Part shown: positions 33,701 through 45,694 of the stretch, in pieces
How positions within the stretch are numbered: the stretch's first letter is position 1
Layout: each line of letters begins with the position of its first letter
Source: Embiotoca jacksoni
Lineage: Eukaryota; Chordata; Actinopteri; Embiotocidae
NCBI GenBank assembly: GCA_022577435.1
Contig: JAKOON010000022.1
Location: 11,096,730-11,160,729 of the forward strand
Length of the DNA stretch: 64,000 nt
Reading direction: 5' to 3'
The notes under the pieces: generated by a model
Seen by the model: the letters and a program-made list of their open reading frames with translations, nothing else
Databases searched by the model: none
Told to the model about the DNA's origin: nothing
Program-made: the position numbers and the translations under genes

Positions 33701-36700
33701 AGTGAGAGCGGTACATCCTCCTATGATGCTATAAACCTGCTTCTCCTTCTCGATCTGGGCATCCTGGGAAAGGGGAAAAGACAAGACACAGTTTTGTTCG
33801 TCTTTAATGAGACATGTAAGGAGACAAGCTTCAAGAATCTTCCACATCCACCCACGTTACAGTAAAAAATTTAAAAAACTTCAACAAAGTTACAATTCCA
33901 CAGTGCGAGCGGCCCACGTAGGCAGAGTTTAAATATGTAGCCTGAGACGACTTTTATTCAGCAAGATTGTAACTGTGGCTGTGAAGGCCAAAGGAGCAAG
34001 ATGGGAGAAAAAAAAATAATCGGACACAGAAAGTGAGCAAGTTTGATCAAATTCTCAGAAAGACAGACGAAGTGTGGGTATTGTTTTAGACTATTGATCG
34101 GTTTAACCCGAACCTCTTGTCAACCGCGTGTCAGCAAACAAGGACTTGTTTTGCCTGAATGATGTAGACATTGATATGTGAAAAGGTTTGGCTCTCGACT
34201 TGGCATCATCCGGTTCAAGAAGCTCTGTACGGGTGGTACATGAAGACGTTTAAGAGCGCGTACGTTGACAGAATGGCTCCTTTTTTTCCCCTTCTCATTT
34301 CATAATACATATTTTATGGAAATGACCATTTGTATGCGGTTTCTAAATGATCCATGATTGAGGAATATTTATTTTTTATTTTCATTCTTCAGATTTGCAG
34401 TTCTTTGCAGGAACCTGCAGCCTGCGCTTCCTGAGGAGCAGCTTTTTCCTCCAGGTATTAAAAAGAGTGGATTATTGTTTGTTGTTTTTTTTACTGTGGA
34501 GGCCACAGCTTTAATTAATGCAGTGATAATATTCTACAAAGGATGTCAAATGTGTAACAGTGCTTCTTTTAGGGGACAGGTATTGCATGGGTTAGTCAAT
34601 CTTAAGAGCTTTCATAAGGATTTCTTTTTCTTTTTTTAAATCTGGGTACTGGAGGGTCTAACCTCGCCTGCTTGGACTGCTTTCCATTGCCATCTAGTGG
34701 TACTACTATGTAAACTGTAGTTTAAAATACATCAACACTAAACAGTGATGGAAAATGATGATGGTTCCCATAACTAATAGAAGTACTTTGGATAACATAT
34801 TGATGGCAGATTTTCTATATGAGTTTAAAACGTTTGTGATGCATTTAGTATCCTAAAAATGTAATTTGCACCTGTAGCCCTGTGATTTTTAGAATTTCCG
34901 CTAAATTCCATTTAATTAGAAAGCTACTTGTTGGCTGCATATTTATCAAATTCCTCCTTTGAACTCCACAGGGTGACAGAAGTTCCCAGTTTAATGCGGT
35001 TGAGTGGCATTTAACCAGGAGCCATCATTTCATCGGCCAGCTCTGTGGTGCCAGATGCCATTTTGTCCAAATCAGGTGTGAACAGAGGCTCTAACGGTTA
35101 TGGGTCTGAAAATAATCTGTGCGCATCTTGTATGTTGGGGAATGTATGTGTGCCTTTTTGTCCTCAGGTCAGAATATCAGTTTGGAAGTACAGCATACGT
35201 CCTTATAATGACAGCATTCAGCAGCTTTTGTTGATCTGTGCTGTGTTGGCTCCTTCAGTAAATTTGGAAAAATACACGTGATGCTTTTTTGAGCTATATC
35301 TTACACCCAATTAAGCACAGTTAATAAACAGCCTTCATGGGCTTCATCTAGTAATCTGCAGTTGTTAAAATTAATTTGGTCTACTGAGAGGAACTTAAGT
35401 AGAGCTGCAATTGCAACCTACTGTCATTCCTGGCAGTTAAGGATTACTTTCTCGATCCATGGATGAAATATTTCATCTGTAAATGGTCAGAAAGCTGCTT
35501 CCAAGAGCCTAAAGTGTAGTTTTTAATCGAACCCCTCCCTTCTTCATGTAAAGCTTTCAGTTCGTTAACATAAATCGCAAAAGGTTCGTCGTACAAGTCA
35601 GCTGGAAAGGGGTGCGCAATCTGAACGCTTCACCAGGATAAGGCATCCACCTGACAGGTGTGGTGCACTAAGAGGCTGATTAAACAGCATGATTATTAAC
35701 CCTCCCACACTCTACATCAGTGTGTCAGCCAAACTCCCACAATATAAATGAATGAGGCATGGCAGCGTGATTTCCACTGAGTGCGGAAGCTTGCCACCCG
35801 TCTCTCACCATCTCTTTGAATGCGTTCTCTATGGCTCCTATCACCAGGCTCTCATGCTGGATCTTCTTCTCAGTGAAGAAGCGTGGCGGAGGCGGGGTGC
35901 TGCATGGGGAGGCTTGTGGGCCCGTGGCCCCACGTAGGGAGGCAGCCCGGCTCAGGCCCCGGTGAGGGCCTGGGGTGTTCCCCTGGAGGTAGGGATTGAT
36001 GTCAGGCTCCTCCCCCAGCACAGTTGGGGGCAGGGAGGCAAGGTTGCGCAAGATCTCTATGACGGCCTGAAGCTGGCAGGCGATGTGGTGCTGCAGGAGG
36101 CGGGAGGCGACTACCGCTGCGCCTGAACCAGCGTGGCCGTCGAACAAGGCCCAGTAGTGGAACACGAGTCCTTCACTGTCCTGCAAACAAATCAAACTTT
36201 AAGCTGGCAAGAGCAAATCAACAACGTAATCAAACATAATCAAAATAAATGATGTTGTCGTGACAAATAATTTGAATAATGAATTAATATTACTATAAAT
36301 TGATATTTTGACACCCACTAGTCAGTATCTCATCGACTGACTGTCATTGCCAGATCAGAGTTTCCATGGAGAAGATCAATAAGGATCAGCATTCAGAATC
36401 ATTACTTACTAGAGCCCAACTGATACTGGATTTTTTTCCAGTTCAATTTAATGTGAATTAATTCTGTCATTTGATATTTATTCGAATGTAATTTTTGGAA
36501 AAAGTGACAGACCTACTGAACACTCCTCGCCTCAACCTCACCCTCACCCTCAGCGTTTAAGAGATTTGCATGTAAAACAAGAAAGGCCCTCTCTAGAGCC
36601 CGTGTTTGATTTGTCCCTTCTAGGATACTGTAGAAACATGGCGCCCTATGTAGATATGAGGGCTCATTCTATTGTGATGAAAACAATGTTTCTCAGTTTC

Positions 36701-39700
36701 AGGTGATTATAAACAATGAACATTTAACTTCTGGATCAATTTCTGCCAATAAATCGCCTACACACTGAACCTTAAAAACACATCAACACCGCATTTACAT
36801 TTGGAGCCTGGTGAGTGGCACAGAAATCATTCAACACTGGACTCCCATTTACATACATACACATATTACATTACATTTAGCTGATGCTTTTATCCAAGGC
36901 GACTTACAACACACCGATGGTACACCATCGGGAGCAACTTAGGGTTCGGTGTCTTGCTCAAGGACGCTTGGGCATGTGGACAGGAGGATTGAGCCACCAA
37001 CCTTCCGATTGGTGTGCAGCCCACTCTACCGTCTGAGCCACAGCCTCCCCCATAAATAAGGCTGTCCAGAAACATCTCTCTAAACATAAACCACACCCAT
37101 GTGACATTAAAATATATCATTCTCTGTAACTGGAAAGTCATCCCCCTTATGACGACTGTTTGACTGATGACAGGTGATACAAAAGAACGGAAAAATGAGA
37201 AAAAAAAAAGAAAACTAATTCTCAAAAGACTACAAATTCTCTGAATACTGTGACCAAAATATGTAAAAAAAAAAATAAATAAATAAAAGCTTCAGGTTAA
37301 CACACTAAACTCAATTTATGATAATGTCATTTTTGACATTTGAAGAAGAGAAAAATAAAACAAACAGCTAAATGACTTATGTTGAGAGCTGAGCTTGTAA
37401 TATGGGTGAGTCATCAGAGAGAAGAGACTCATTCAGTGCAGTAGTGTGTAGGAGCTGCAGAGGTCAAACCTCCTCACTCTCTCTGCTGGGAGAAGCTGTC
37501 ACGTCTGTGCCACAGTCACATACATTTACATTATATCTGTTCCCGAAAATGTTTTGTTTTGGCTTTCATAAAAGACTTGCACGCAAGCTTTCCTACACCA
37601 ACACAGAGGGCGTAACCACAGCAACAAAATAGTTCAGACACACGCTTTTTTAATGAACTCCAGTCAAAAATGACTTGACTGACGATCTGTCTCTAACGGA
37701 GAGGTCCCCACAGTTTCGTTGACTGATGACCAGTTTGCGGAGGAGGCGTTGAACAAAGTCGAACTGCATGATGGATGGCCAATAAAGTGGCGTACCAGTC
37801 CTCATCCAGTTCATGGCAAGAAAGTTAGTGTAACTGTCTCAGAGTGTTACAGTGTCTGACATTTTTACAGCAAGACAGACGACGACAACGACAACAACAA
37901 CGATGACAAATCTTCAAAAGACATCTGTAGGATGTGATATTTCGTTGGAACAGCGAAGCTGCAGCTACAACAGAAATATCCCCTTTACTAATGAGAACAT
38001 GAGCTGTCGTGGTTTACAACTGTGTCGCTCCTCCACTTACGCCTGAGAGCGAAATGCATTATGTCTGTACACTTTATACGCTTGTGTGCATACTTTTGCG
38101 TTCAATGGAGCGTGTATTCGTGGTTATTCTTACCTCTCCCAGTTTGCTGTGCTCCATTCGCATCCCCAGGCCCTCTCCGTTGGGCAAGGAGTTCCGTCTC
38201 TTGGCGGTGGGGGTCTTGCTGGGAGTGGAGGGGGGGCAGTAGCTCATTGGCCTCCTTCTGGCCACTACCACCTCACAGCAGGCCTGGTCTTCATTCAGCG
38301 CGCTCTTGCCAGCATTAATCACCCTGAAAGAGGCGTATTTTAGGCTTGTCCGTAGCCAATTCAGAGGAATTATATAAAAACCACATTTGGCAACGTATTT
38401 TCAGCATTGCAGCTACAAGCAATAGATGCACCACTTCTTGCTGTCATCTTCCCAGCTGTGGCCCTGAACAAATGGATGGAGTGAAAGGCGACATCAGATG
38501 GTTGTTGTCGGATGAAACGGCGGAGCAGTCTTTCGTGGTTAGCGCGGCTCGCTGCAGGGTCGCAAACAATTAAGTCTCTGACCTGCGGTTTCTCTCTGCA
38601 CACCCAGAGAAGCAGTACATTTCATGTCATGCTCCCGATTAAGATCAAACAGTCCCGCTTATTTGTGGCCCTGCTCTGCTCTGCTGATATATCAGGACAG
38701 TCGCTTCTGGGTGAATAAGAAGTCTCTGTTTGTGTGCAGTTGTACATACGCGCCCAAAGCTGCGTACCGCGTGCGTCTGCAGTCTTAATTAACTTTATTT
38801 GTGCCTTTATCTAACGATGCAGAACAAAAATGTTACCCACTATAAATTAAAGACAGTTGTATAATAACTGTACGGTCTTCATGAAGTTTCTTTTTAGTGC
38901 TTTTGTAACAATCAGTGTGGGAAACCACTTTTCTTTTTTTATCCACTGCCTCATACTCAATAAATACGATTTTGTATAAACCCTGCATCACCGGGGTCTC
39001 CAAACAGGAGAGTACGTGTTTGTTCAGAAGTAAGTTGTTATTGCTCACATGTAAACTTATTCAGCTGGTTAGAGTGGAGCTCAGCTGTGTGAATAAATGT
39101 TGCTAAACATGAACACGTTCATTTACTCAAAGTAGTTCTCAGAGGAAAAAAGGTTGGAGACCCCACTGCTCACAACATTTTTACCAGAAAAACATAATAA
39201 TATGCCTATAAAATATCCACCTAGTATTTTTTGCCTAGAAAAAATATGAGCATTACCGAAAGTCCTCAAATGCTATCTAAGGCGCAGACTGTCAAAGTCA
39301 TCGCCAAATGTAAGAGTTTTAATACAATAACAAGTATAACCTGAAATAACAGGATTTTTTTTTTTTTTTGCCCACTTAATGACAGCAAAGACAAGCTGAC
39401 ACAACACTGACATATTAACCATCCGTTATCTCCAGGTTCCCAATCCGTCACAGGGCAAACACAGACAGATAAACAACCGTCTACCCACCTAAAGCCAATT
39501 AATAATCATTAACCAATCTTGCACGCATGTCTTTGGACTGTGGTGGGATTTGGAGAAAACCCACGCCGTTGACATATTGTCACCTTTTTCTTTGATATGA
39601 CAGAAGTGTTAGCAAAACTGCAGATTGTTCACGCACCAAGCCGATATGACACATTTGGAGTCATGTTTCTGGCACATTTAAAAAGTCCGATACTCACTCT

Positions 39701-42700
39701 TCTTTTAGCCCGATGAACTCCATTAACCCCCGAGTGAAATATTTGGCTCTTTGGCTGCAAAATGCTCAACTGTGTTCACCAATAGTGTTGTGATGAGGAC
39801 GGCGAGACTGGGCACGGGTTGTAAAAGGACCCTCACAGCTTTTGATCAAAGCAGCTTTAAAGAATATAAGATATTATTTAACCATTAGGCATGGGTTTTC
39901 TGGTTAAAATAAACAAACAACCTAATCTGCAGCAATAATCCTTTTGCTGGCCATTTCAAAAGGTCACTACACCGGCTGCTGAACAGCTAAGGCTATCTTA
40001 TGTCACTGGGTTCCCAATAGATAGTGAAAAAAAAAGAAAAAAGAAGTGAGACAGGCCAGTCTGACAGACGTCTCCGGGGGCTGCTGTTGTTGAATGTGTG
40101 TGTGTGTGCGCGAGTTGAAAAATTGTCATGTCTATTTATAGACACAGACTGTGGATTGTTTTCTGCTAGGCAGCAGTCTGGTCCTCAGGCTCAAATCCCT
40201 GTTAACCTCGGATACATATACATATATATGTGTGTGTGCATGTAAATTATTAGGCATTCAGGTGGTTTATATGATGTATCTAACATTTTGCAGTTATTTA
40301 TCATTAGATCCATCACTGTTTGGTTTATGTATGTCCCAATTATTTGTTGCCACACTGTTTTTAATATGAATTTGAAAGAGAGACAAAGAGAATGATGGAC
40401 AAAATGTGGATGTGGGTTCAGCAAAGAGAAGGAGAAGGTGGCGGCAGAAAGAGGGCGGAGGGCAAAAATGATTTTGTCTTTTATAATAATTTGCAGCGAT
40501 TAAATGGCTTTTGTATATGAAAGTGTTGAGCAGCAAAAAGCCTGTTCAAGCTGATTCCTTACTAATATATATATTATTATTTATTACACAAAAAAGAATG
40601 TGTATTCTATATGCTTATGTTGCCTCCTAATTTACTCTCTTCTTTTGTTGTTATTAGGCCTTAAAATGATTGGTCAAATAATCCATTCGGCCATCTGCAT
40701 AAAATGATCCAGGTACAATTTTGATTGGTTGAACTTGGTTCTTACTTTTGTTGCTTTTGTTAGGTCTCAATGATAAACCGACTTTGGGTTTTAGACAGTT
40801 GGTCGGACAAGACTAGGCATTAAATTGCTCATTATAGAATAATTAAATTAAAACTAACCAAACAATAGTGCAAAGTTTTTTATTTTTATTTATTTTTATG
40901 TTTAAACAACCAAGAAAAACAGACAACAGACAACGGTGTTATTGTTGTGATGGATTTTGCCAGAGGTGAGTTATTGTACAATGTTATTGCAGTGGGCAGG
41001 AATGATCTCCTGTATCTGTCCTTGTGACAGCGGAGCTGGAGGAATCTTTTGGAGAAAGTGCTCCGCTGGCCCTGCAGCAGGTGGTGGAGAGGGTGGTCAG
41101 GATTATCCAACATGGATAATAGTTTCCTCAGCGTCCTCCTCTCCACCACCTTTTCCAGGCTGTCCAGTTTGCAGCCAATGATGGAGCCGGCCTCCTGAAG
41201 CAATAACTACCAAGAAGCACAACTCGATAAAAGTGGAACGGTTTGCCACGTTTAATTTCGTGGCACTGAGAGAACTCCTGAACTACAAGCGATACAACTT
41301 TGCGTAAATGGTGAATGACACATTACAACCAGAGTATAAAAGTCGTCTGGTTTCGGGGGAAGGTATTCACCATAATTACTCAGCTCTGCTTTAAATCCTG
41401 AATTATTTACCACAGCACCTATGATAACAGCAGAAGGTGCCCTCTGAGTTATTATAGTATGAAAACATCCTGACGCGTCAAGCACTTTTTGGAGCTTTTT
41501 GATACACTGAAGTCCAGGAAGTCTTTGTCTGCTTCACTTAATCTGCTGTCAACAAACGCAAAAATGTGATGACCTGTGCATGTGAGATCATGTGCTGCAC
41601 ATTTTATATGTGAAAAAAGGAACGTGCACATTTGAACCCCGGTGTAAAATTATGAGGAAAACAATTATCATCCTCTGTAACAACAGTCCATTTAATTCAA
41701 TAACCCCACCGTGTTTCATGAAAGGTGCAGCTGGTCCTATTGTGTGCATGTGATTGGAAGTACTCTTGCAACTCGTTTGTCCTCATTTCACCATTTGCAG
41801 GAAGAATTATTTAATTTCCCTGCCAATCAAGTTTTTTTTTTTTTTGTGTGTGATTCGGAACAATTACTTTTCCTGCCATTACGTACAAAACCTAATTTTC
41901 CCCTCCATTGTCAGACATCTAATGGCCTTTTTGTTTATCTATCCGCTGCAACAGATTCTGGGCTAGACAGCGACCTGAGGGATGTAATAATTATTTGGTG
42001 AAGTACAATGGTTCAAAGCTGTGCCTCTGGTTAACTCGAAGCATGAAAGGAACAATAACAGCAAAACAGCGACGAGTTCAATAAAGTGCTTTTTCAGAAA
42101 GCCCGTATTTAGTACGTTTTCGTGCAAGTTTTGGTCGAGATTGCAAAACCACCTGAAAGTAAAAGATAAGAAAATGCAACATCAAAATTAGAGAGTTTGA
42201 ATTGGACTGGAGGAATGAACGGGTTTACTATGAAGGTCTAATGGGCGAGGACCATCACTGAGAATGGTACATATTATATGCAGTTTTCAATGATAACGGT
42301 GGCAAATTCACCGCTCAAAAATTCTTAGCAGTTCATGCAACAATGGGCCTCTGGTTTCACACACAGGTAGATAAGCACCGACTCATTTGCAGATTTCACT
42401 GAAACAGCAGACCTCGGTTGTAACTAACTAGCCAACGGTCTCTTGCTGACCTTTTTATGTTTCGTTTTCACTTAAAGAAGTATGCGACAGGGTAAATAAG
42501 CACTCGGTGGATATACAGATGTTGTGCCAAAACACTAACGCCGGAGCAGGCTTGACATCTAAAACCACGGCTGCGTAAAGAAAATATGGCGTCACCACTC
42601 GATCTTGCTGCTAGTCTTTCCCTGCGGCCACTCACAGGAACTGCAATAATTAAAAACCCCCGTGGCCCAAAAGCCATTTTCCTCGATCGGCTACCATCGT

Positions 42701-43506
42701 ACAAGAGACGTATAAAACGGTCACGTCGTTCCAACAAACTGCAAACTGCTCCGCTTTTTTCCCCCCGTCTATTAATAGAGCAACTTAAGCGAGTTCTTTT
42801 TTTCTTGGCGTCATTCAATGTCAAATCTTTGGGCCGAGCAAGAAAGTCACTTTCGACCAAGGCAATGGGGGCAACCTTTGATTCCAGTGTACCGTCGTCT
42901 CCGGTCTGAAACCTCACCAGCTGTTCACCCATGTGGAAGGTAAGGGGCAGCGCTGTTCTTGCGCTGCAGTGTACAGCCGACCAGTTCGCCATAGTAAGCA
43001 GGATAAACTCTTGTTTGGCTACTTATAATCTTAAACACTATTAATTACGAGCAAACCAGGGATTACATTTATGCTTTATTATTGATATTTTTAATAGGTG
43101 GGTTCGCTTTCTGGACGAGGACTGATGTGTGTGTTTGGCGAACGGGAAAAGTAGCAAAGTCTGGCTAAGGTTACTAAACATCGCCAAATCCAATAAGGAA
43201 GACTTATTGCTTTTTTTCGATGCTTTTTCCGAGTGGCATCGTTATTAAGCTTAACAGTAAATTTATGACACGACAAAATATTTGACTAAACCACTAAATG
43301 TATCCTGACATTTGAATTATTCCAAAAATGTAGTCATAAACTCATCAATTGCCAGTGTCTAGAGGAGGCCAGAGCAAGAAAAAGAAAAAGGCTGCTGTAA
43401 TGAGAACAAAGGAAGCTTTAATTACAACTAAATGCTGATACGAGTTGAACTCATTAACCACACTGATCCACATGAGACGTCTCATGGATGCTCTGTATCG
43501 CTCTGC

Positions 43507-43566
<60 letters not shown>

Positions 43567-45694
43567 CGCGCGCGTGTTGGACGTAGAGAAAGTATGGAAG
43601 ATGTGACCATGGACCTAATTACAGATCACGCAAACTCCATTTACATCAAACTTGTTATTGCCTTGTTATTCAACAAACAATATTTGAGTAATAGTGTGCT
43701 TGCTTGCCTCAATTTATATTCAGTATTTCTCCTTAAAATATTTAGGAAATCTCCTTACTTTTCTCAATATTACTTTATTACAATCCTGTGGAGAGAAGAA
43801 AAAAAGAGTATATACATATATATATATATTTCTGGCAATCAATGTCTGCTCCCATACTGAATCGCGTAAATTTATTCTTTCAATAATCAAAGAAAAAAAA
43901 AAAAAAAAAAAAAAAAAAATCACAAAACCACCAAGTGAAGAAATAACTTGACTGTACAAACAAACTATTCTAAAATGTTGAGAAGCTCCTGAGAAGAGCG
44001 TTAACCAAAGGGAGGAAATGGTGGCCAGCAAGAAGCAGCTGATCAATTGATAACGGCTAAAAGAATCTTGTGCTGCCTTTTTTTTTCTCCAGACATTTTT
44101 TTTAATTTTTTAGAACAACACAGGAAGCTTCTTCAAAATCGAATCATGTATTCTGTGAGAGGGGGAGGCTGTGATGTGGGTTTTGTGTCTATCACAGTGT
44201 TTTTGAGTCACTGTGTTCAAAAGAATGCAGCATAACTACAATGAGATGTGTAAAGTAATCTCTGTAAATAGTTCTGTATCATGCGGTTCTGTATGAACTA
44301 CCACGCCTTTCGCTCAGTGTCCAAGGCAACTCCCTGGATATTTTCCATTTTGCCGAGTGTTTCAGACAGGTGATCAGGATTATTTCTCGTGATAAACACT
44401 CCGGGGCCCTCAGGCTATACACATTCAGCAACATGCTGATCATCATCATGTCAGAAATTCATAGTAGTAATTGTCCCCGCAGATGTTGTGCATTTGTAAC
44501 ATACCCATCTACTGGAGTTGGCTGTTACTGAGCTAGACTCAAATGTGCCCGTCTCCACTTTCACAAGAAGTTACTATTTATTTACCATGCATGCCCTGCG
44601 TGTAAAGATTTGCTAATATACTTCATACATTTATAGTATCACCATCCTCGGGGATTATGCACATATAATATGTTATATTCTGCATAATAATCAAGGCTTT
44701 TGGCAACACAAGGTGAAAAAAGCTGAACATGGAGTAAATGTTGTCAAGACTTAGAAACCACTGTATCTTTCTGCCATTGATCTCTCTGAGTTTAGCCTAT
44801 ATATCAGCTGTGTGGTGGAGTGAGGTAAAGATGGTGTGTAATATGTGACATCATTGCAAGAGCACAGATTGTTCACTGCTCTTTCCATTGCCCTGCCGCC
44901 ATCAACATTCAGAGTCAGTTAAAATCGAGTCAGCCAGTTTTGGACCTCCAAGCCAGGAATATATATATATATATCTTATCTTGACACTCCATCGCAGCTT
45001 TAGTAGCCATAAACCGAGCCCTGTTGCGGACTATGTCCCAGATACTGCTGGTAGAAGGTGCATCATCCTCTTGCACGTGAGGGCCGTGATCCTTTGGATG
45101 TGCGGTTATCCATTTCTGAAGGCACACACGTTTGGTCAGATTTGATTTAAAAGGCCGGAGGTTGCAGGCAAAAGGTTGGTGCGTGGATTCAAAACCATGC
45201 AGGAGATGGGTGGAGGTCACAACAGGTGCAGTTTGAATCCAACTTATTGTTCTCGATGAATCAGACCTGAATGTGTGTAGGTGTAACAGCGTGTTTATAT
45301 CAACCCGAGAAGGAGCACATTCATGAAATAAAGTGTTGTGGTGAGCCCCTGCCAGCTTCTGGGCCTTCACGGTACCGAACGCATGTGGTTTACGTGAAAT
45401 CCCACTGACACATAGAAGAATATAGGAGTTTAGGGCAGCTGCCGTACAGGTTACTTACTCAGCGTATCCTGTAGCCCACGGTAATCTCCTGGTTTCCTTT
45501 AGGATGAGGATGGGCCGAGCTATATGATCCGCGGAGCACTCGATCTCATCCGGAGAGAGTCCAAGGAACTCGGGTCTCATGTAGGGGAATTTCAGCGGCA
45601 TCTCGGAACCGGGATTCCCGCCTCCTCCGGAGCTGCCCCCGGCCATGATTCCACCCATGAACCCGGCCACGGCGGATTTGACCCGGGTGAGCAT
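22700..45694 (-). CDS. ppm1h: ppm1h, protein phosphatase Mg2+/Mn2+-dependent 1H (complete, 10 exons)
   Basis: PPM1H is a PP2C-family Ser/Thr phosphatase; in mammals it dephosphorylates Rab GTPases marked by LRRK2, and p27. Exons in transcript order: 45694-45459, 38323-38134, 36180-35809, 33763-33651, 33428-33344, 32077-31959, 28546-28483, 26665-26558, 23382-23231, 22847-22700. All are GT-AG and all phases close, giving 528 aa against 514 that I recall for human. The N-terminus MLTRVKSAVAGFMGGIMAGG, an amphipathic segment that can bind membranes in human PPM1H, is conserved. PP2C motifs seen: FDGHAGSG (Asp156), GGCTAL (281-286), NAGDSR (299-304), GTDGLWDVLSN (Asp451) and GSGDDISV (Asp512). The SRAASLRG and FFTEKK segments favour PPM1H over PPM1J and PPM1M. 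The gene faces usp15 and let-7i tail-to-tail. Confidence 0.95.
23231..23382 (-). CDS. ppm1h: ppm1h exon 9: TDGLWDVLSN
   Basis: It encodes VKVYNLTQYEHGADDVLVMG, TDGLWDVLSNQEVAEAVTTF and LANCDPDDLH. The donor gttgtt is weak and sits in a GTT run, but the phase fits the next exon. Confidence 0.92.
25262..25295. repeat. (GT)n microsatellite
   Basis: Seventeen GT units. Confidence 0.95.
25755..26140. repeat. Dispersed repeat, family 1 copy A
   Basis: Diagnostic blocks: GTCAGAAGTGACCATATTTG, GGACACTATGCCCCGCCCAT, GCATATCAATCAAACC, and near the end AGCCCCTAGTGGCCCTAAGT with CACTTTTCAG. The same blocks in the same order recur at 29158-29330 and 49097-49372. Confidence 0.7.
26558..26665 (-). CDS. 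ppm1h: ppm1h exon 8
   Basis: Thirty-six whole codons encode ARVLATIGVTRGLGDHDLKV and HDSNIYIKPFLSCCPE, the PP2C strand with the TRGLGDH motif. Confidence 0.94.
26868..26925. repeat. Dispersed repeat fragment ('ccatccattatct' family)
   Basis: It reads CCATCCATCCATTATCTATA, then ATCCTGAACAGGGTCACGGG, a pattern very common in teleost introns. A related piece is at 39415-39575. Confidence 0.6.
27630..28172. repeat. Complex GT/GGGT minisatellite of about 540 bp
   Basis: GT runs are interrupted by GGTGTGGT, GGGATGTG and G8-12 units, forming higher-order repeats such as GTGTGGTATGGGGTGTGGTG, which appears twice. Confidence 0.95.
28303..28364. repeat. (GT)n microsatellite
   Basis: Thirty-one GT units about 120 bases from ppm1h exon 7. 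Confidence 0.95.
28483..28546 (-). CDS. ppm1h: ppm1h exon 7
   Basis: This 64-base exon encodes AYKTIEDEDLKFPLVYGEGK K. Its donor is the weak gtgtgt, and the intron downstream carries several hundred bases of GT repeats. Confidence 0.92.
29158..29330. repeat. Dispersed repeat, family 1 copy B
   Basis: It shares CCAGAAGTGACCATATTTGG, GACACTATGCCCTGGCCAC and GGGCATGTCAATCAAATCAA with copy A, in the same order and orientation. The 3' part is missing. Confidence 0.65.
30725..31265. repeat. Dispersed repeat with T33 run and 'cgttttgaaacg' / 'atgtatcggtgtgg' ends
   Basis: One end has CTCGTTTTGAAACGCATAAC and ATCCACACTACTTTAGCG; the other has GCCGTTTTAAAATAAAAATG and TATCGGTGTGGAAAC. Such ends match a frequent teleost element that looks like a non-autonomous DNA transposon. 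The boundaries are approximate. Confidence 0.45.
30748..30780. repeat. Poly-T run, 33 bases
   Basis: Uninterrupted T inside the dispersed repeat at 30725-31265. Confidence 0.9.
31959..32077 (-). CDS. ppm1h: ppm1h exon 6
   Basis: It encodes GFMQPHLLGNEFTHLEFPRR and VQRKEVGKRMLYRDFTMNG, very close to the human segment. It ends inside a Trp codon. Confidence 0.94.
33344..33428 (-). CDS. ppm1h: ppm1h exon 5
   Basis: It encodes RAIIIRNNDIVPISTEFTPE and SERQRLQFL, joining exon 4 in phase. Confidence 0.93.
33651..33763 (-). CDS. ppm1h: ppm1h exon 4: GGCTAL / GNAGDSR
   Basis: It encodes DAQIEKEKQVYSIIGGCTAL and TVVYLLGKLYVGNAGDS. The donor gtacgt splits an Arg codon. Confidence 0.94.
35809..36180 (-). 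CDS. ppm1h: ppm1h exon 3: metal-binding DGH motif and flap
   Basis: Its 124 whole codons include HYWALFDGHAGSGAAVVASR, RLLQHHIACQLQAVIEILRN, SRAASLRGATGPQASP and RFFTEKKIQHESLVIGAIEN. Asp156 of DGH is a metal ligand. Confidence 0.95.
36181..38133 (-). other. ppm1h: ppm1h intron 2
   Basis: It contains one dispersed teleost repeat (36866-37055). Otherwise it is ordinary intronic DNA. Confidence 0.7.
36866..37055. repeat. Dispersed repeat, family 2 copy A
   Basis: It opens TTACATTTAGCTGATGCTTT TATCCAAGGCGACTTACAA, then CTTGCTCAAGGACGCTTGGG and CTCTACCGTCTGAGCCACAG. The same core occurs at 46408-46520. It is a widespread short element of teleost genomes. Confidence 0.75.
38134..38323 (-). CDS. 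ppm1h: ppm1h exon 2: NEDQ motif
   Basis: It encodes VINAGKSALNEDQACCEVVV, a Pro/Ser/Thr linker and KRRNSLPNGEGLG. The donor is gtaaga. Confidence 0.93.
39415..39575. repeat. Dispersed repeat ('catgtctttggactgt' family)
   Basis: It reads AACCATCCGTTATCTCCAGG, CACAGGGCAAACACAGACAG, GCATGTCTTTGGACTGTGG and GAGAAAACCCACGC, a block order common in teleost repeats. Confidence 0.65.
40886..41203 (-). mobile_element. LINE ORF2 C-terminal remnant
   Basis: The minus strand encodes CKLDSLEKVVERRTLRKLLS, HHLLQGQRSTFSKRFLQL and RCHKDRYRRSFLPTAITLYN. The last block is typical of the extreme C-terminus of reverse transcriptases of fish non-LTR elements. The fragment is 5' truncated and too short to be active. 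Confidence 0.75.
42468..42992 (-). other. ORF-rich island in ppm1h intron 1, function unknown
   Basis: A 174-codon open frame on the minus strand starts ATGGCGAAC at 42992. A 107-codon frame on the plus strand starts ATGGCGTCACC at 42586. CpG content is higher than in the flanks, and AA-ATGGC motifs resembling YY1 sites occur on both strands. I recognise neither protein. It may be an enhancer or promoter-like element, a remnant exon or an old insertion; I do not claim a gene. Confidence 0.3.
43508..43575. repeat. (GT)n microsatellite ending in (GC)n
   Basis: About 27 GT units end in TGCGTGCGCGCGCGTG. Confidence 0.95.
43893..43919. repeat. Poly-A run, 27 bases
   Basis: Uninterrupted A run, preceded by CAATAATCAAAG. 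Confidence 0.9.
45459..45694 (-). CDS. ppm1h: ppm1h exon 1: start codon and N-terminal segment
   Basis: The start codon is 45694-45692. It encodes MLTRVKSAVAGFMGGIMAGG, a Gly-rich stretch, FPYMRPEFLGLSPDEIECSA and RPILILKETRRLPWATGYA. The donor gtaagt splits a Glu codon. The exon is CpG-rich. Confidence 0.95.

Larger units (their letters stand above)
32078..35808 (-). other. ppm1h: ppm1h introns 3, 4 and 5
   Basis: Introns 32078-33343, 33429-33650 and 33764-35808 contain no recognised gene, microsatellite or repeat of note. Chance frames are below about 100 codons. Confidence 0.7.
38324..45458 (-). other. ppm1h: ppm1h intron 1 (about 7.1 kb)
   Basis: It holds a dispersed repeat piece (39415-39575), a LINE ORF2 remnant (40886-41203), an ORF-rich CpG-containing island (42468-42992), a GT microsatellite (43508-43575) and an A27 run (43893-43919). 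Confidence 0.75.

Noticed and set aside
41252..41485. 77-codon minus frame (ITQRAPSAVIIGAVVNNSGF)
   Set aside because: Protein-like but short, unrecognised and without splice or repeat context.
22700..45694. Assignment as ppm1j or ppm1m
   Set aside because: The SRAASLRG and FFTEKK segments, SLPNGEGLG and the let-7i linkage match PPM1H.
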